Of a stretch of 64,000 nucleotides of DNA, positions 9,912 through 23,500 are shown one piece after another. Under the pieces are notes generated by a model. The model saw nothing but the letters and a program-made list of their open reading frames with translations. It was not told where the DNA came from and did no database searches. Positions within the stretch are counted from its first letter, which is position 1. The number at the start of each line of letters is the position of its first letter. The DNA lies in assembly GCF_047675955.1 (NCBI RefSeq), contig NC_132916.1, forward strand, positions 70,921,481 through 70,985,480, in the 5' to 3' direction. A program made the translations under genes and the position numbers. Source of the DNA: Chlorocebus sabaeus (taxonomy: Eukaryota; Chordata; Mammalia; Primates; Cercopithecidae).

Positions 9912-12697
9912 GCGAAAGGCTCCTTGAAGGGAAAGACGTAACTCTGTGAGATGAATTAACAGAACACAGAGCAGTTTCTCAGAAAGCTTCTTTCCAGTTT
10001 TGAACGGAACATATTTCCTATTTCACCATAGCTCTCTATGGGTTTCCAAATATCCCTTGGCCAATTCCACAAGAACAGCCTTAGCGAAAGGCTTCTTGGA
10101 GGGAAAGATGTAACTCTGTGAGATGAATTAACAGAACACAGAGCAGTTTCTCAGAACGTTTCTTTCCAGTTTTGAACGGAAGATATTTCCTTTTTCACCA
10201 TAGCCCTCTATGGGCTTCCAAATATACCTTTGCCAATTCCACAAGAACAGCCTTAGCGAAAGGCTTCTTGAAGGGAAAGATGTAACTCTGTGAGATGAAT
10301 TAACAGAAAACAGCGCAGTTTCTCAGAAAGCTTCTTTACAGTTTGAGCGGAAGATATTTCCTATTTCCCCATAGCCTTATATGGGCTTCCAAATATCACT
10401 TTGCCAATTCCACAAGAACAGCCTTAGCGAAAGGCTTCTTGAAGGGAAAGATGTAACTCTGTGAGATGAATTAACAGAACACAGAGCAGTTTCTCAGAAA
10501 GCTTATTTCCAGTTTTGAACGGAAGATATTTCCTTTTTTACCAGGGCCTTCTATGGGCTTCCAAATATCCCTTTGCCAATTCCACAAGAACAGCCTTAGC
10601 GAAAGGCTTCTTGAAGGAAAAGATGTAACTCGGTGAGATGAATTAACAGAACACAGAGCAATTTCTCAGAAAACTTCTTTCCAGTTTTGAAGCGAAGATA
10701 TTTCCTTTTTCACCGTAGCCCTCTATGTTCTTCAAAATATCACTTTGCCAATTCCACAAGAACAGCCTTAGCGAAAGGCTTCTTGGTGGGAAAGACGTAA
10801 CTCTGTGAGATGAATTAACAGAACACAGAACAGTTTCTCAGAAAGCTTCTTTCCAGTTTTGAACGGAAGGTATTTCCTATTTCACCATAGCCCTCTAAGG
10901 GCTTCCAAATATCACTTTGCCAATTCCACAAGAACAGTCTTAGCGAAAGCCTTCTTGAAGGGAAAGATGTATCTCTGTGAGACGAATTAACAGAACACAG
11001 AGCAGTTTATCAGAAAGCTTCTTTCAAGTTTTGAACGGAAGATATTTCCTTTTTCACCATTGCCTTCTATGGGTTTCCAAATATCACTTTGAAAATTCCA
11101 CAAGAACAGCCTTAGCGAAAGGCTTATTGAAGGGAAAGATGTAACTCTGTGAGATGAATTAACAGAACACAGAGCAGTTTCTCACAAAGCTTCTTTCCAG
11201 TTTTGAACGGAAGATATTTCCTTTTTCACCATAGCCCTCTAAGGGCTTCGAAATATCACTTTGCCAATTCCACAAGAACAGCCTTAGCGAAAGGCTTCTT
11301 GAAGGGAAAGATGTAACTCTGTGAGATGAATTAATAGAACACAGAGCAGTTTATCAGAAAGCTTCTTTCAAGTTTTGAACGGAAGATATTTCCTTTTTCA
11401 CCTTAGCCCTCTATGGGCCTACAAATATCCCTTTGCCAATTCCACAAGAACAGCCGTAGCAAAAGGCTTCTTGAAGGGAAAGATGTAACTCTGGGAGATG
11501 AATTAACAGACCACAGAGCAGTTTCTCAGAAAGTTTCTTTCCAGTTTTGAACGGAAGATATTTCCTTTTTGACCATAGACCTCTATGGGCTTCCAAATGT
11601 CACTTTGCCAATTCCACAAGAACAGCCTTAGCGAAAGGCTTCTTGGTGGGAAAGATGTAACTCTGTGAGACGAATTAACAGAACACAGAACAGTTTCTCA
11701 GAAAGCTTCTTTCCAGTTTTGAACGGAAGGTATTTCCTATTTCACCATAGCCCTCTAAGGGCTTCCAAATATCACTTTGCCAATTCCACAAGAACAGCCT
11801 TAGCGAAAGCCTTCTTGAAGGGAAAGATGTATCTCTGTGGGATGAATTAACAGAACACAGAGCAGTTTCTCAGAAAGCTTCTTTCAAGTTTTGAACGGAA
11901 GATATTTCCTTTTTCACCATTGCCTTCTATGGGATCCAAATATCACTTTGAAAATTCCACAAGAACAGCCTTAGCGAAAGGCTTATTGAAGGGAAAGATG
12001 TAACTCTGTGAGATGAATTAGGAGAACACAGAGCAGTTTCTCACAAAGCTTCTTTCCAGTTTTGAACGGAAGATATTTCCTTTTTCACCATAGCCCTCTA
12101 TGGGCTTCGAAATATCACTTTGCCAATTCCACAAGAACAGCCTTTGCGAAAGGCTTCTTGAAGGGAAAGATGTAATTCTGTGAGATGAATTAATAGAACA
12201 CAGAGTAGTTTCTCAGAAAGCTTCTTTCCAGTTTTGAACGGAAGATATTTCCTTTTTTACCATAGCCATCTATGGGCTTCCAAATATGCCTTTGCCAATT
12301 CCACAAGAACAGTCTTAGCGAAAGGCTTCTTGAGGGGAAAGATGTAACTCTGTGAGATGAATTAACAGAACACAGAGCAGTTTCTCAGAAAGCTTCTTTC
12401 CAGTTTTGAACGGAAGATATTTCCTATTTCACCATAGCCCTCTATGGGCTTAAAAATATCCCTTTGCCAATTCCACAAGAACAGCCTTAGCGAAAGGCTT
12501 TTTGACGGGAAAGATGTAACTCTGTGAGATGAATTAACAGAACACAGAGCAGTTTCTCAGAAAGCTTATTTCCAGTTTTGAACGGAAGTTATTTCCTTTT
12601 TCACCGTAGCCCTCTACGCGCTTCCAAATATCCCTTTGCCAATTACACAAGAACAGCCTTAGCGAAAGGCTTCTTGAAGGGAAAGATGTAACTCTGT
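9912..12697. repeat. 27/28-monomer-offset duplication, copy 2
   Basis: Counterpart of 5,270-8,057. The GGTGGGAAAG marker recurs at about 10,785 and 11,645, exactly 860 bp or five monomers apart, whereas copy 1 has six. A 1-bp deletion (GGGATCCAAAT, about 11,932) shifts the final offset to 4,641 bp and creates GGATCC. The copies are separated by about 1.85 kb of other monomers, so this is not a simple adjacent tandem repeat. Confidence 0.85.
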
Positions 12698-14215
12698 GAG
12701 ATGAATTAACAGAACACAGAGCAGTTTCTCAGAAAGCTTCTTTCCAGTTTTGAACGGAAGATATTTCCTTTTTTACCATAGCCCTCTATGTGCTTCAAAA
12801 TATCCCTTTGCCAATTACACAAGAAGAGACTTAGCGAAAGACTTCTTGAAGGGAAAGATGTAACTCTGTGAGATGAATAAACAGAACACAGAGCAGTTTC
12901 TCAGAAAGCTTCTTTCCAGTTTTGAACGGAATATATTTCCTTTTTCACCATAGCCCTCTACGGGCTTCCAAATATCCCTTTGCCAATTCCACAAGAACAG
13001 CCTTAGCGAAAGGCTCCTTGAAGGGAAAGATGTAACTCTGTGAGATGAATTAACAGAACACAGAGCAGTTTCTCAGAAAGCTTCTTTCCAGTTTTGAACG
13101 GAACATATTTCCTATTTCACCATAGCTCTCTATGGGTTTCCAAATATCCCTTGGCCAATTCCACAAGAACAGCCTTAGCGAAAGGCTTCTTGAAGGGAAA
13201 GATGTAACTCTGTGAGATGAATTAACAGAACACAGAGCAGTTTCTCAGAACGTTTCTTTCCAGTTTTGAACGGAAGATATTTCCTTTTTCACCATAGCCC
13301 TCTATGGGCTTCCAAATATCCCTTTGCCAATTCCACAAGAACAGCCTTAGCGAAAGGCTTCTTGAAGGGAAAGATGTAACTCTGTGAGATGAATTAAGAG
13401 AACACAGAGCAGTTTCTCAGAAAGCTTATTTCCAGTTTTGAACGGAAGATATTTCCTTTTTTACCATGGCCTTCTATGGGCTTCCAAATATCCCTTTGCC
13501 AATTCCACAAGAACAGCCTTAGCGAAAGGCTTCTTGAAGGAAAAGATGTAACTCGGTGAGATGAATTAACAGAACACAGAGCAGTTTCTCAGAAAGCTTC
13601 TTTCCAGTTTTGAAGCGAAGATATTTCCTTTTTCACCGTAGCCCTCTATGTTCTTCAAAATATCACTTTGCCAATTCCACAAGAACAGCCTTAGCGAAAG
13701 GCTTCTTGAAGGGAAAGATGTAACTCTGTGAGATGAATTAATAGAACACAGAGCAGTTTCTCAGAAAGCTTCTTTCCAGTTTTGAACGGAAGATATTTCC
13801 TTTTTCACCATAGCCCTCTATGGGCTTCCAAATATGCCTTTGCCAATTCCACAAGAACAGTCTTAGCGAAAGGCTTCTTGAGGGGAAAGATGTAACTCAG
13901 TGAGATGAATTAACAGAACACAGAGCAGTTTCTCAGAAAGCTTCTTTGCAGTTTTGAACGGAAGATATTTCCTTTTTCACCATAGCCCTCTAAGGGCTTC
14001 CAAATATCCCTTTGCCAATTCCAGAAGAACAGCCTTAGCGAAAGGCTTTTTGAAGGGAAAATGTAACTCTGTGAGATGAATTAACAGAACACAGAGCAGT
14101 TTCTCAGAAAGCTTCTTTCCAGTTTGAGCGGAAGATATTTCCTATTTCACCATAGCCCTCTATGGGCTTCCAAATATCACTTTGCCAATTCCACAAGAAC
14201 AGCCTTAGCGAAAGG
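12690..14215. repeat. Dispersed multi-monomer duplication, copy 2
   Basis: Counterpart of 180-1,870, about 12.5 kb away and not adjacent to it. The match ends where this copy reads CTTCTAGAAATGAAAATG and copy 1 reads CTTCTTGAAGGGAAAGATG. It lacks one whole monomer relative to copy 1. It directly follows the 9,912-12,697 duplication copy, so the two junctions meet here. Confidence 0.8.
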
Positions 14216-17200
14216 CTTCTAGAAATGAAAATGTAACTCTGTGAGATGAATTAACAGAACACAGAGCAGTTTCTCAGAAAGCTTCTTTCCAGTTTTGAAC
14301 GGAAGATAATTCCTTTTTAACCATAGACCTCTATGGGCTTCCAAATATGCCTTTGCCAATTCCACAAGAACAGCCTTAGCGAAAGGCTTCTTGAAGGGAA
14401 AGATGTAACTCTATGAGATGAATTAACAGAACACAGAGAAGTTTCTCAGAAAGCTTCTTTCCAGTTTTGAACGGAAGATATTTCCATTTTCACCATAGCC
14501 CTATATGGGCTTCCAAATATGACTCTGCTAATTCCACAAGAACAGCTTTAACGAAAGGCTTCTTGAAGGGAAAGGTTTAACTCTGTGAGATGAATTAACA
14601 GAACACAGAACAGTTTCTCAGAAAGCTTCTTTCCAGTTTTGAACGGAATATATTTCCTTTTTCACCGTAGCCCTCTATGGGCTTCCAAATATACCTTTGC
14701 CAATTCCACAAGAACAGCCTTAATGAAAGACTTCTTGAAGGGAAAGATGTAACTCTGTGAGATGAATAAACAGAACACAGAGCAGTTTCTCAGAAAGCTT
14801 CTGTCCAGTTTTGAACGGAAGATATTTCCTTTTTCACCATCGCCCTCTAAGTGCTTCTAAATATCACTTTGCCAATTCCACAAGAACAGCCTTAGCGAAA
14901 CGCTTCTAGAAGGGAAAATGTAACTCTCCGAGATGAATTAACAGAACACAGAGCAGTTTCTCAGAAAGCTTCTTTCCAGTATTGAACGGAAGATATTTCC
15001 TTTTTCACCATAGCCCTCTATGGGCTTCCAAATATGCCTTTGCCAATTCCACAAGAACAGTCTTAGCGAAAGGCTTCTTGAGGGGAAAGATGTAACTCTG
15101 TGAGATGAATTAACAGAACACAGAGCAGTTTCTCAGAAAGCTTCTTTCCAGTTTTGAACGGAAGATATTTCCTTTTTAACCATAGCCCTGTATGGGCTTT
15201 CCAATATCCCTTTGTCAATTCCACAAGAACAGTCTTAGCGAAAGGCTTCTTGAAGGAAAAGATGTAACTCTGTGAGATGAATTAACAGAACACAGAGCAG
15301 TTTCTCAGAAAGCTTCTTTCCAGTTTTGAACGGAAGATATTTCCTTTTTCACCATGGCCCTCCATGGGCTTCCAAATATCCCTTTGCCAATTCCACAAGA
15401 ACAGCCTTAGCGAAAGACGTCTTAAAGGGAAAGATGTAACTCTGTGAGATGAATTAACAGAACACAGAGCAGTTTCTCAGAAAGCTTCTTTCCAGTTTTG
15501 AACGGAAGATATTTCCTTTTTCACCATAGCCCTCTATGGGCTTCCTAATATCCCTTTGCCAATTCCACAAGAACAGCCTTAGCGAAAGGCTTTTTGAAGG
15601 GAAAGATGTAACTCTGTGAGATGAATTAACAGAACACATAGCCGTTTCTCAGAAAGCTTCTTTCCAATTTTGAATGGAAGATAATTCCTTTTACACCATA
15701 GCCCTCTATGGGCTTCCAAATATCCCTTTGAAAATTCCACAAGAAGATCCTTAGCGAAAGGCTTCTTGAAGGGAAAGATGTAACTCTGTGAGATGAATTA
15801 ACAGAACACAGAGAAGTTTCTCAGAAAGCTTCTTTGCAGTTTTGAACGGAAGTTATTTCCTTTTCACCGTAGCCCTCTACGGGCTTCCAAATATCCCTTT
15901 GCCAATTCCACAAGAACAGCCTTAGCGAAAGGCTTCTTGAAGGGAAAGATGTTACTCTGTGAGATGAATTAACAGAACAGAGAGCAGTTTCTCAGAAAGC
16001 TTCTTTCCAGTTTTGAAGGGAAGATATTTCCTTTTTCACCATAGCCCTCTAAGGGCTTCCAAATATCCCTTTGCCAATTCCACAAGAACAGACTTAGCGA
16101 CAGGCTTTTTGAAGGGAAAGATGTAACTCTGTGAGATGAATTAACAGAACACAGAGCAGTTTCTCAGAAAGCGTCTTTCCAATTTTGAATGGAAGATATT
16201 TCCTTTTACACCATAGCCCTCTATGGGCTTCCAAATATCCCTTTGCCAATTCCACAAGAAGATCCTTAGCGAAAGGCTTCTTGAAGGGAAAGATGTAACT
16301 CTGTGAGATGAATTAACAGAACACAGAGCATTTTCTCAGAAAGCTTCTTTCCAGTTTTGAACGGAAGATATTTCCTTTTTCACCATAGCCCTCTATGGGT
16401 TTCCAAATATCGCTTTGTCAATTCCAGAAGAACAGCCTTAGCGAAAGGCTTCTTGAAGGGAAAGATGTAACTCTGTGAGATGAATTAACAGAACACAGAG
16501 CAATTTCTCAGAAAGCTTCTTTCCAGCTTGAGCGGAAGATATTTCCAATTTCACCATAGCTCTCTAAGGGCTTCCAAATGTCACTTTGCCAATTCCACAA
16601 GAACAGCCTTAGCGAAAGGCCTCTTGAAGGGAAAGATGTAACTCTGTGAGATGAATTAACAGAACACAGAGCAGTTTCTCAGAAAGCTTCCTTCCAGTTT
16701 TGAACGGAAGATATTTCCTTTTTCACCATAGCCCTCTATGGGCTTCCAAATATCACTTTGAAAATTCCACAAGAACAGCCTTAGCGAAAGGCTTATTGAA
16801 GGGAAAGATGTAACTCTGTGCGATGAATTAACAGAACACAGAGCAGTTTCTCAGAAAGCTTCTTTCCAGTTTTGAACGGAAGATATTTCCTTTTTCACCA
16901 TAGCCCTCTATGGGCTTGCAAATATCACTTTGCCAATTCCACAAGAACAGCCTTAACGAAAGACTTCTTGAAGGGAAAGATGTAACTCTGTGAGATGAAT
17001 AAACAGAACACAGAGCAGTTTCTCAGAAAGCTTCTGTCCAGTTTTGAACGGAAGATATTTCCTTTTTCACCATCGCCCTCTAAGTGCTTCTAAATATCAC
17101 TTTGCCAATTCCACAAGAACAGCCTTAGCGAAACGCTTCTAGAAGGGAAAATGTAACTCTCCGAGATGAATTAACAGAACACAGAGCAGTTTCTCAGAAA

Positions 17201-18500
17201 GCTTCTTTCCAGTATTGAACGGAAGATATTTCCTTTTTCACCATAGCCCTCTATGGGCTTCCAAATATGCCTTTGCCAATTCCACAAGAACAGCCTTAGC
17301 GAAAGACGTCTTGAAGGGAAAGATGTAACTCTGTGAGATGACTTAACAGAACACAGAGCAGTTTCTCAGAAAGCTTCTTTCCAGTTTTGAACGGAAGATA
17401 TTTCCTTTTTCACCATAGCCCTCTATGGGCTTCCTAATATCCCTTTGCCAATTCCACAAGAACAGCCTTAGCGAAAGACTTCTTGAAGGGAAAGATGTAA
17501 CTCTGTGAGATGAATTAATAGAACACAGAGTAGTTTCTCAGAAAGCTTCTTTCCAGTTTTGAACGGAAGATATTTCCTTTTTCACCATAGCCCTCTATAG
17601 GCTTCCAAATATGCCTTTGCCAATTCCACAAGAACAGTCTTAGCGAAAGGCTTCTTGAGGGGAAAGATGTAACTCTGTGAGATGAATTAACAGAACACAG
17701 AGCAGTTTCTCAGAAAGCTTCTTTCCAGTTTTGAACGGAAGATATTTCCTTTTTCACCATGGCCCTCCATGGGCTTCCAAATATCCCTTTGCCAATTCCA
17801 CAAGAACAGCCTTAGCGAAAGACGTCTTGAAGGGAAAGATGTAACTCTGTGAGATGAATTAACAGAACACAGAGCAGTTCTCAGAAAGCTTCCTTCCAGT
17901 TTTGAACGGAAGATATTTCCTTTTTCAACATCGCCCTCTATGGGCTTCCAAATATCCCTTTGCCAATTCCACAAGAACAGCCTTAGCGAAAGGCTTTTTG
18001 AAGGGAAAGATGTAACTCTGTTAGATGAACTAACAGAACACAGAGCAGTTTCTCAGAAAGCTTCTTTCCAATTTTGAATGGAAGATATTTCCTTTTACAC
18101 CATAGCACTCTATGGGCTTCCAAATATCCCTTTGCCAATTCCACAAGAAGATCCTTAGCGAAAGGCTTCTTGAAGGGAAAGATGAAAGTCTGTGAGATGA
18201 ATTAACAGAACCCAGAGCAGTTTCTCAGAAAGCTTCTTTCCAGTTTTGTACGGAAGATATTTCCTTTTTCACCATAGCCCTCTACTGGTTTCCAAATATC
18301 GCTTTGCCAATTCCAGAATAACAGCCTTAGCGAAAGGCTTCTAGAAGGGAAAATGTAACTCTGTGAGATGAATTAACAGAACACAGAGCAGTTTCTCAGA
18401 AAGCTTCTTTCCAGTTTTGAAGGGAAGATATTTCCTTTTACACCATAGCCCTCTATGGGCTTCAAAATATCCCCTTGCCTATTCCACAAGAAGATCCTTA
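14216..18500. repeat. Monomer stretch with recurring cassettes
   Basis: About 25 monomers. The three-unit cassette ATAAACAG / CATCGCCCTCTAAGTGCTTC / CTCTCCGAG occurs twice (CTCTCCGAG at 14,925 and 17,158, thirteen monomers apart). GACGTC-bearing units (AAAGACGTCTT) occur at about 15,416, 17,305 and 17,822. The longer cassette beginning GAAGTTATTTCC with CTCTACGGG lies at about 15,840-16,530. Only alpha satellite is seen. Confidence 0.75.
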
Positions 18501-18559
18501 GCGAAAGGCTTCTTGAAGGGAAAGATGTAACTCTGTGAGATGAATTAACAGAACACAGA

Positions 18560-19200
18560 GCAGTTTCTCAGAAAGCTTCTTTCCAGTTTTGAACGGAAGA
18601 TATTTCCTTTTTCACCATAGCCCTCTATGGGCTTCCAAATATCGCTTTGTCAATTCCAGAAGAACAGCCTTAGCGAAAGGCTTCTTGAAGGGAAAGATGT
18701 AACTCTGTGAGATGAATTAACAGAACACAGAGCAGATTCTCATAAAGCTTCTTTCTAGCTTGAGCGGAAGATATTTCCAATTTCACCATAGCCCTCTATG
18801 GGCTTCCAAATATCCCTTTGCCAATTCCACAAGAACAGCCTTAGCGAAAGGCTTCTTGAAGGGAAAGATGTAACTCTGAGAGATGAATTAACAGAACACA
18901 GAACAGTTTCTTAGAAAGCTTCTTTCCAGTTTTGAACGGAAGATATTTCCTTTTTTACCATGGCCCTCTATGGGCTTCCAAATATCACTTTGCCAATTCC
19001 ACAAGAACAGCCTTAGCGAAAGGCTTCTTGAAGGGATAGATGTAACTCTGTGAGATGAATTAACAGAACACAGAGCAGTTTCTCAGAAAGCTTCTTTCCA
19101 GTTTTGAACGGAAGATATTTCCTTTTTCACCATAGCCCTCTAGGGGCTTACAAGTATCCCTTTGCCAATTCCACAAGAACAGCCTTAGCGAAAGACGTCT
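18560..19200. repeat. 7/8-monomer local duplication, copy 1
   Basis: The marker run TATCGCTTTGTC with CCAGAAGAAC, CAGATTCTCATAAAGC, TTTCTAGCTTGAGCGG, CTGAGAGATG, TTTTTTACCATGG, AGGGATAGATG, and CTTACAAGTATCCC repeats at about 19,760-20,575. The offset is 1,203 bp (seven monomers) at CATAAAGC (18,741 vs 19,944) and about one monomer more at AGGGATAG (19,031 vs 20,407). Confidence 0.75.
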
Positions 19201-19759
19201 TGAAGGGAAAGATGTAACCCTGTGAGATGAATTAACAGAACACAGAGCAGTTTCTCAGAAAGCTTCTTTCCAGTTTTGAACGGAAGATATTTCTTTTTTC
19301 ACCATAGCCCTCTATTGGCTTCCTAATATCCCTTTGCCAATTCCACAAGAACAGCCTTAACGAAAGGCTTCTTGAAGGGAAAGATGTAACTCTGTGAGAT
19401 GAATTAACAGAACACAGAGCAGTTTCTCAGAAAGCTTCTTTCCAGTTTTGAACGGAAGATATTTCCTTTTTAAACATAGCCCTCTATGGGCTTCCTAATA
19501 TCCCTTTGTCAATTCCAGAAGAACAGCCTTAGCGAAAGGCTTCTTGAAGGGAAAGATGTAACTCTGTGAGATGAATTAACAGAACACAGAGCAGTTTCTC
19601 AGAAAGCTTCTTTCCAGTTTTGAACGGAAGATATTTCCTTTTTCACCATAGCCCTCTATGGGCTTCCAAATATGACTTTGCCAATTCCACAAGAACAGCT
19701 TTAACGAAAGGCTTCTTGAAGGGAAAGATGTAACTCTGTGAGATGAATTAACAGAACAC

Positions 19760-20575
19760 AGAGCAGTTTCTCAGAAAGCTTCTTTCCAGTTTTGAACGGA
19801 AGATATTTCCTTTTTCACCATAGCCCTCTATGGGTTTCCAAATATCGCTTTGTCAATTCCAGAAGAACAGCCTTAGCGAAAGGCTTCTTGAAGGGAAAGA
19901 TGTAACTCTGTGAGATGAATTAACAGAACACAGAGCAGATTCTCATAAAGCTTCTTTCTAGCTTGAGCGGAAGATATTTCCAATTTCACCATAGCCCTCT
20001 ATGGGCTTCCAAATATCCCTTTGCCAATTCCTCAAGAACAGCCTTAGCGAAAGGCTTCTTGAAGGGAAAGATGTAACTCTGTGAGATGAATTAACAGAAC
20101 ACAGAGCAGATTCTCAGAAAGCTTCTTTCTAGCTTGAGCGGAAGATATTTCCAATTTCACCATAGCCCTCTATGGGCTTCCAAATATCCCTTTGCCAATT
20201 CCACAAGAACAGCCTTAGCGAAAGGCTTCTTGAAGGGAAAGATGTAACTCTGAGAGATGAATTAACAGAACACAGAGCAGTTTCTTAGAAAGCTTCTTTC
20301 CACTTTTGAACGGAAGATATTTCCTTTTTTACCATGGCCCTCTATGGGCTTCCAAATATCACTTTGCCAATTCCACAAGAACAGCCTTAGCGAAAGGCTT
20401 CTTGAAGGGATAGATGTAACTCTGTGAGATGAATTAACAGAACACAGAGCAGTTTCTCAGAAAGCTTCTTTCCAGTTTTGAACGGATGATATTTAATTTT
20501 TCAACATAGCCCTCTAGGGGCTTACAAGTATACCTTTGCCAATTCCACAAGAACAGCCTTAGCGAAAGACGTCTT
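19760..20575. repeat. 7/8-monomer local duplication, copy 2
   Basis: Counterpart of 18,560-19,200 with one additional monomer. The extra unit is a near-duplicate of its neighbour: two adjacent units both read TTTCTAGCTTGAGCGG with TCCAATTTCACC, differing by CATAAAG/CAGAAAG and CTCAAGAAC/CACAAGAAC. The gain therefore looks like duplication of one monomer in place. Confidence 0.75.
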
Positions 20576-23500
20576 GAAGGGAAAGATGTAACCCTGTGAG
20601 ATGAATTAACAGAACACAGAGCAGTTTCTCAGAAAGCTTCTTTCCAGTTTTGAACGGAAGATATTTCCTTTTTCACCATAGCCCTCTATGGGCTTCCTAA
20701 TATCCCTTTACCAATTCCACAAGAACAGCCTTAGCGAAAGTCTTTTTGAAGGGAAAGATGTAACTCTGTGAGATGAATTAACAGAACACAGAGCAGTTTC
20801 TCAGAAAGCTTCTTTCCAATTTTGAATGGAAGATATTTCCTTTTACACCATAGCCCTCTATGGGCTTCCAAATATCCCTTTGCCAATTCCACAAGAAGAT
20901 CCTTAGCGAAAGGCTTCTTGAAGGGAAAGATGTAACTCTGTGAGATGAATTAACAGAACACAGAGCAGTTTCTCAGAAAGCTTCTTTCCAGTTTTGAACG
21001 GAAGATATTTCCTTTTTCACCATAGCCCTCTATGGGCTTCCAAATATCACTTTGCCAATTCCACAAGAACAGCCTTAGCGAAAGGCTTCTAGAAGGGAAA
21101 ATGTAACTCTGTGAGATGAATTAACAGAACACGGAGCAGTTTCTCAGAAAGCTTCTTTCCAGTTTTGAACGGAAGATATTTCCTTTTCACCATAGCCCTC
21201 TATGGGTTTCCAAATATCGCTTTGTCAATTCCAGAAGAACAGCCTTAGCGAAAGGCTTCTCGAAGGGAAAGATGTAACTCTGTGAGATGAATTAACAGAA
21301 CACAGAGCAGATTCTCAGAAAGCTTCTTTCTAGCTTGAGCGGAAGATATTTCCAATTTCACCATATCCCTCTATGGGCTTACAAGTATCCCTTTGCCAAT
21401 TCCACAAGAACAGCCTTAGCGAAAGACGTCTTGAAGGGAAAGATGTAACCCTGTGAGATGAATTAACAGAACACAGAGCAGTTTCTCAGAAAGCTTCTTT
21501 CCAGTTTTGAACGGAAGATATTTCTTTTTTCACCATAGCCCTCTATGGGCTTCCTAATATCCCTTTGCCAATTCCACAAGAACAGCCTTAACGAAAGGCT
21601 TCTTGAAGGGAAAGATGTAACTCTGTGAGATGAATTAACAGAACACAGAGCAGTTTCTCAGAAAGCTTCTTTCCAGTTTTGAACGGAAGATATTTCCTTT
21701 TTCACCATAGCCCTCTATGGGCTTGCAAATATCACTTTGCCAATTCCACAAGAACAGCCTTAACGAAAGACTTCTTGAAGGGAAAGATGTAACTCTGTGA
21801 GATGAATAAACAGAACACAGAGCAGTTTCTCAGAAAGCTTCTGTCCAGTTTTGAACGGAAGATATTTCCTTTTTCAACATCGCCCTCTAAGTGCTTCTAA
21901 ATATCACTTTGCCAATTCCACAAGAACAGCCTTAGCGAAACGCTTCTAGAAGGGAAAATGTAACTCTCCGAGATGAATTAACAGAACACAGAGCAGTTTC
22001 TCAGAAAGCTTCTTTCCAGTTTTGAACGGAAGATATTTCCTTTTTCACCATAGCCCTCTATGGGTTTCAAAATATCCCTTTTGCAATTCCAAAAGAACTG
22101 CCTTAGCGAAAGGCTTCTTGAGGGGAAAGATGTAACTCTGTGAGATGAATTAACAGAACACAGAGCAGTTTCTCAGAAAGATTCTTTCCAGTTTTGAACG
22201 GAAGATATTTCCTTTTACACCATAGCCCTCTATGGGCTTCCAAATATCCCTTTGCCAATTCCACAAGAAGATCCTTAGCGAAAGGCTTCTTGAAGGGAAA
22301 GATGTAACTCTGTGAGATGAATTAACAGAACACAGAGCAGTTTCTCAGAAAGCTTCTTTCAAGTTTTGAACGGAAGATATTTCCTTTTTCACCATAGCCC
22401 TCTATGGGCTTCCAAATATCACTTTGCCAATTCCACAAGAACAGCCTTAGCGAAAGGCTTCTAGAAGGGAAAATGTAACTCTGTGAGATGAATTAACAGA
22501 ACACAGAGCAGTTTCTCAGAAAGCTTCTTTCCAGTTTTGAACGGAAGATATTTCCTTTTTCACCATAGCTCTCAATGGGCTTCCAAATATCACTTTGCCA
22601 ATTCCACAAGAACAGCCTTAGCGAAAGGCTTCTAGAAGGGAAAATGTAACTCTGTGAGATGAATTAACAGAACACAGAGCAGTTTCTCAGAAAGCTTCCT
22701 TCCAGTTTTGAACGGAAGATATTTCCTTTTTCAACATCGCCCTCTATGGGCTTCCAAATATCCCTTTGCCAATTCCACAAGAACAGCCTTAGCGAAAGGC
22801 TTTTTGAAGGGAAAGATGTAACTCTGTTAGATGAATTAACAGAACACAGAGCAGTTTCTCAGAAAGCTTCTTTCCAATTTTGAATGGAAGATATTTCCTT
22901 TTACACCATAGCACTCTATGGGCTTCCAAATATCCCTTTGCCAATTCCACAAGAAGATCCTTAGCGAAAGGCTTCTTGAAGGGAAAGATGTAAGTCTGTG
23001 AGGTGAATTAACAGAACACAGAGCAGTTTCTCAGAAAGCTTCTTTCCAGTTTTGAACGGAAGATATTTTCTTTTTCACCATAGCCCTCTATTGGTTTCCA
23101 AATATCGCTTTGCCAATTCCAGAAGAACAGCCTTAGCGAAAGGCTTCTTGAAGGGAAAATGTAACTCTGTGAGATGAATTAACAGAACACAGAGCAGTTT
23201 CTCAGAAAGCTTCTTTCCAGCTTGAGCCGAAGATATTTCCTATTTCACCATAGCCCTCTATGGGCTTCCAAATATCACTTTGCCAATTCCATAAGAACAG
23301 CCTTAGAGAAAGGCTTCTTGAAGGGAAAGATGTAACTCTGTGAGATGAATTAATAGAACATAGAGTAGTTTCTCAGAAAGCTTCTTTCCAGTTTTGAACG
23401 GGATATTTCCTTTTTCACCATAGCCCTCTATGGGCTTCCAAATATGACTTTGCTAATTCCACTAGAACAGCTTTAACGAAAGGCTTCTTGAAGGGAAAGA

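Noticed and set aside
23387..23403. Possible CENP-B box: TCCAGTTTTGAACGGGA created by a 2-bp deletion
   Set aside because: It keeps the CGGG end but lacks the essential TTCG and the central A of the core. It also lies on the strand and at the place opposite to the usual box. GTTTTGAACGG is simply part of every monomer.
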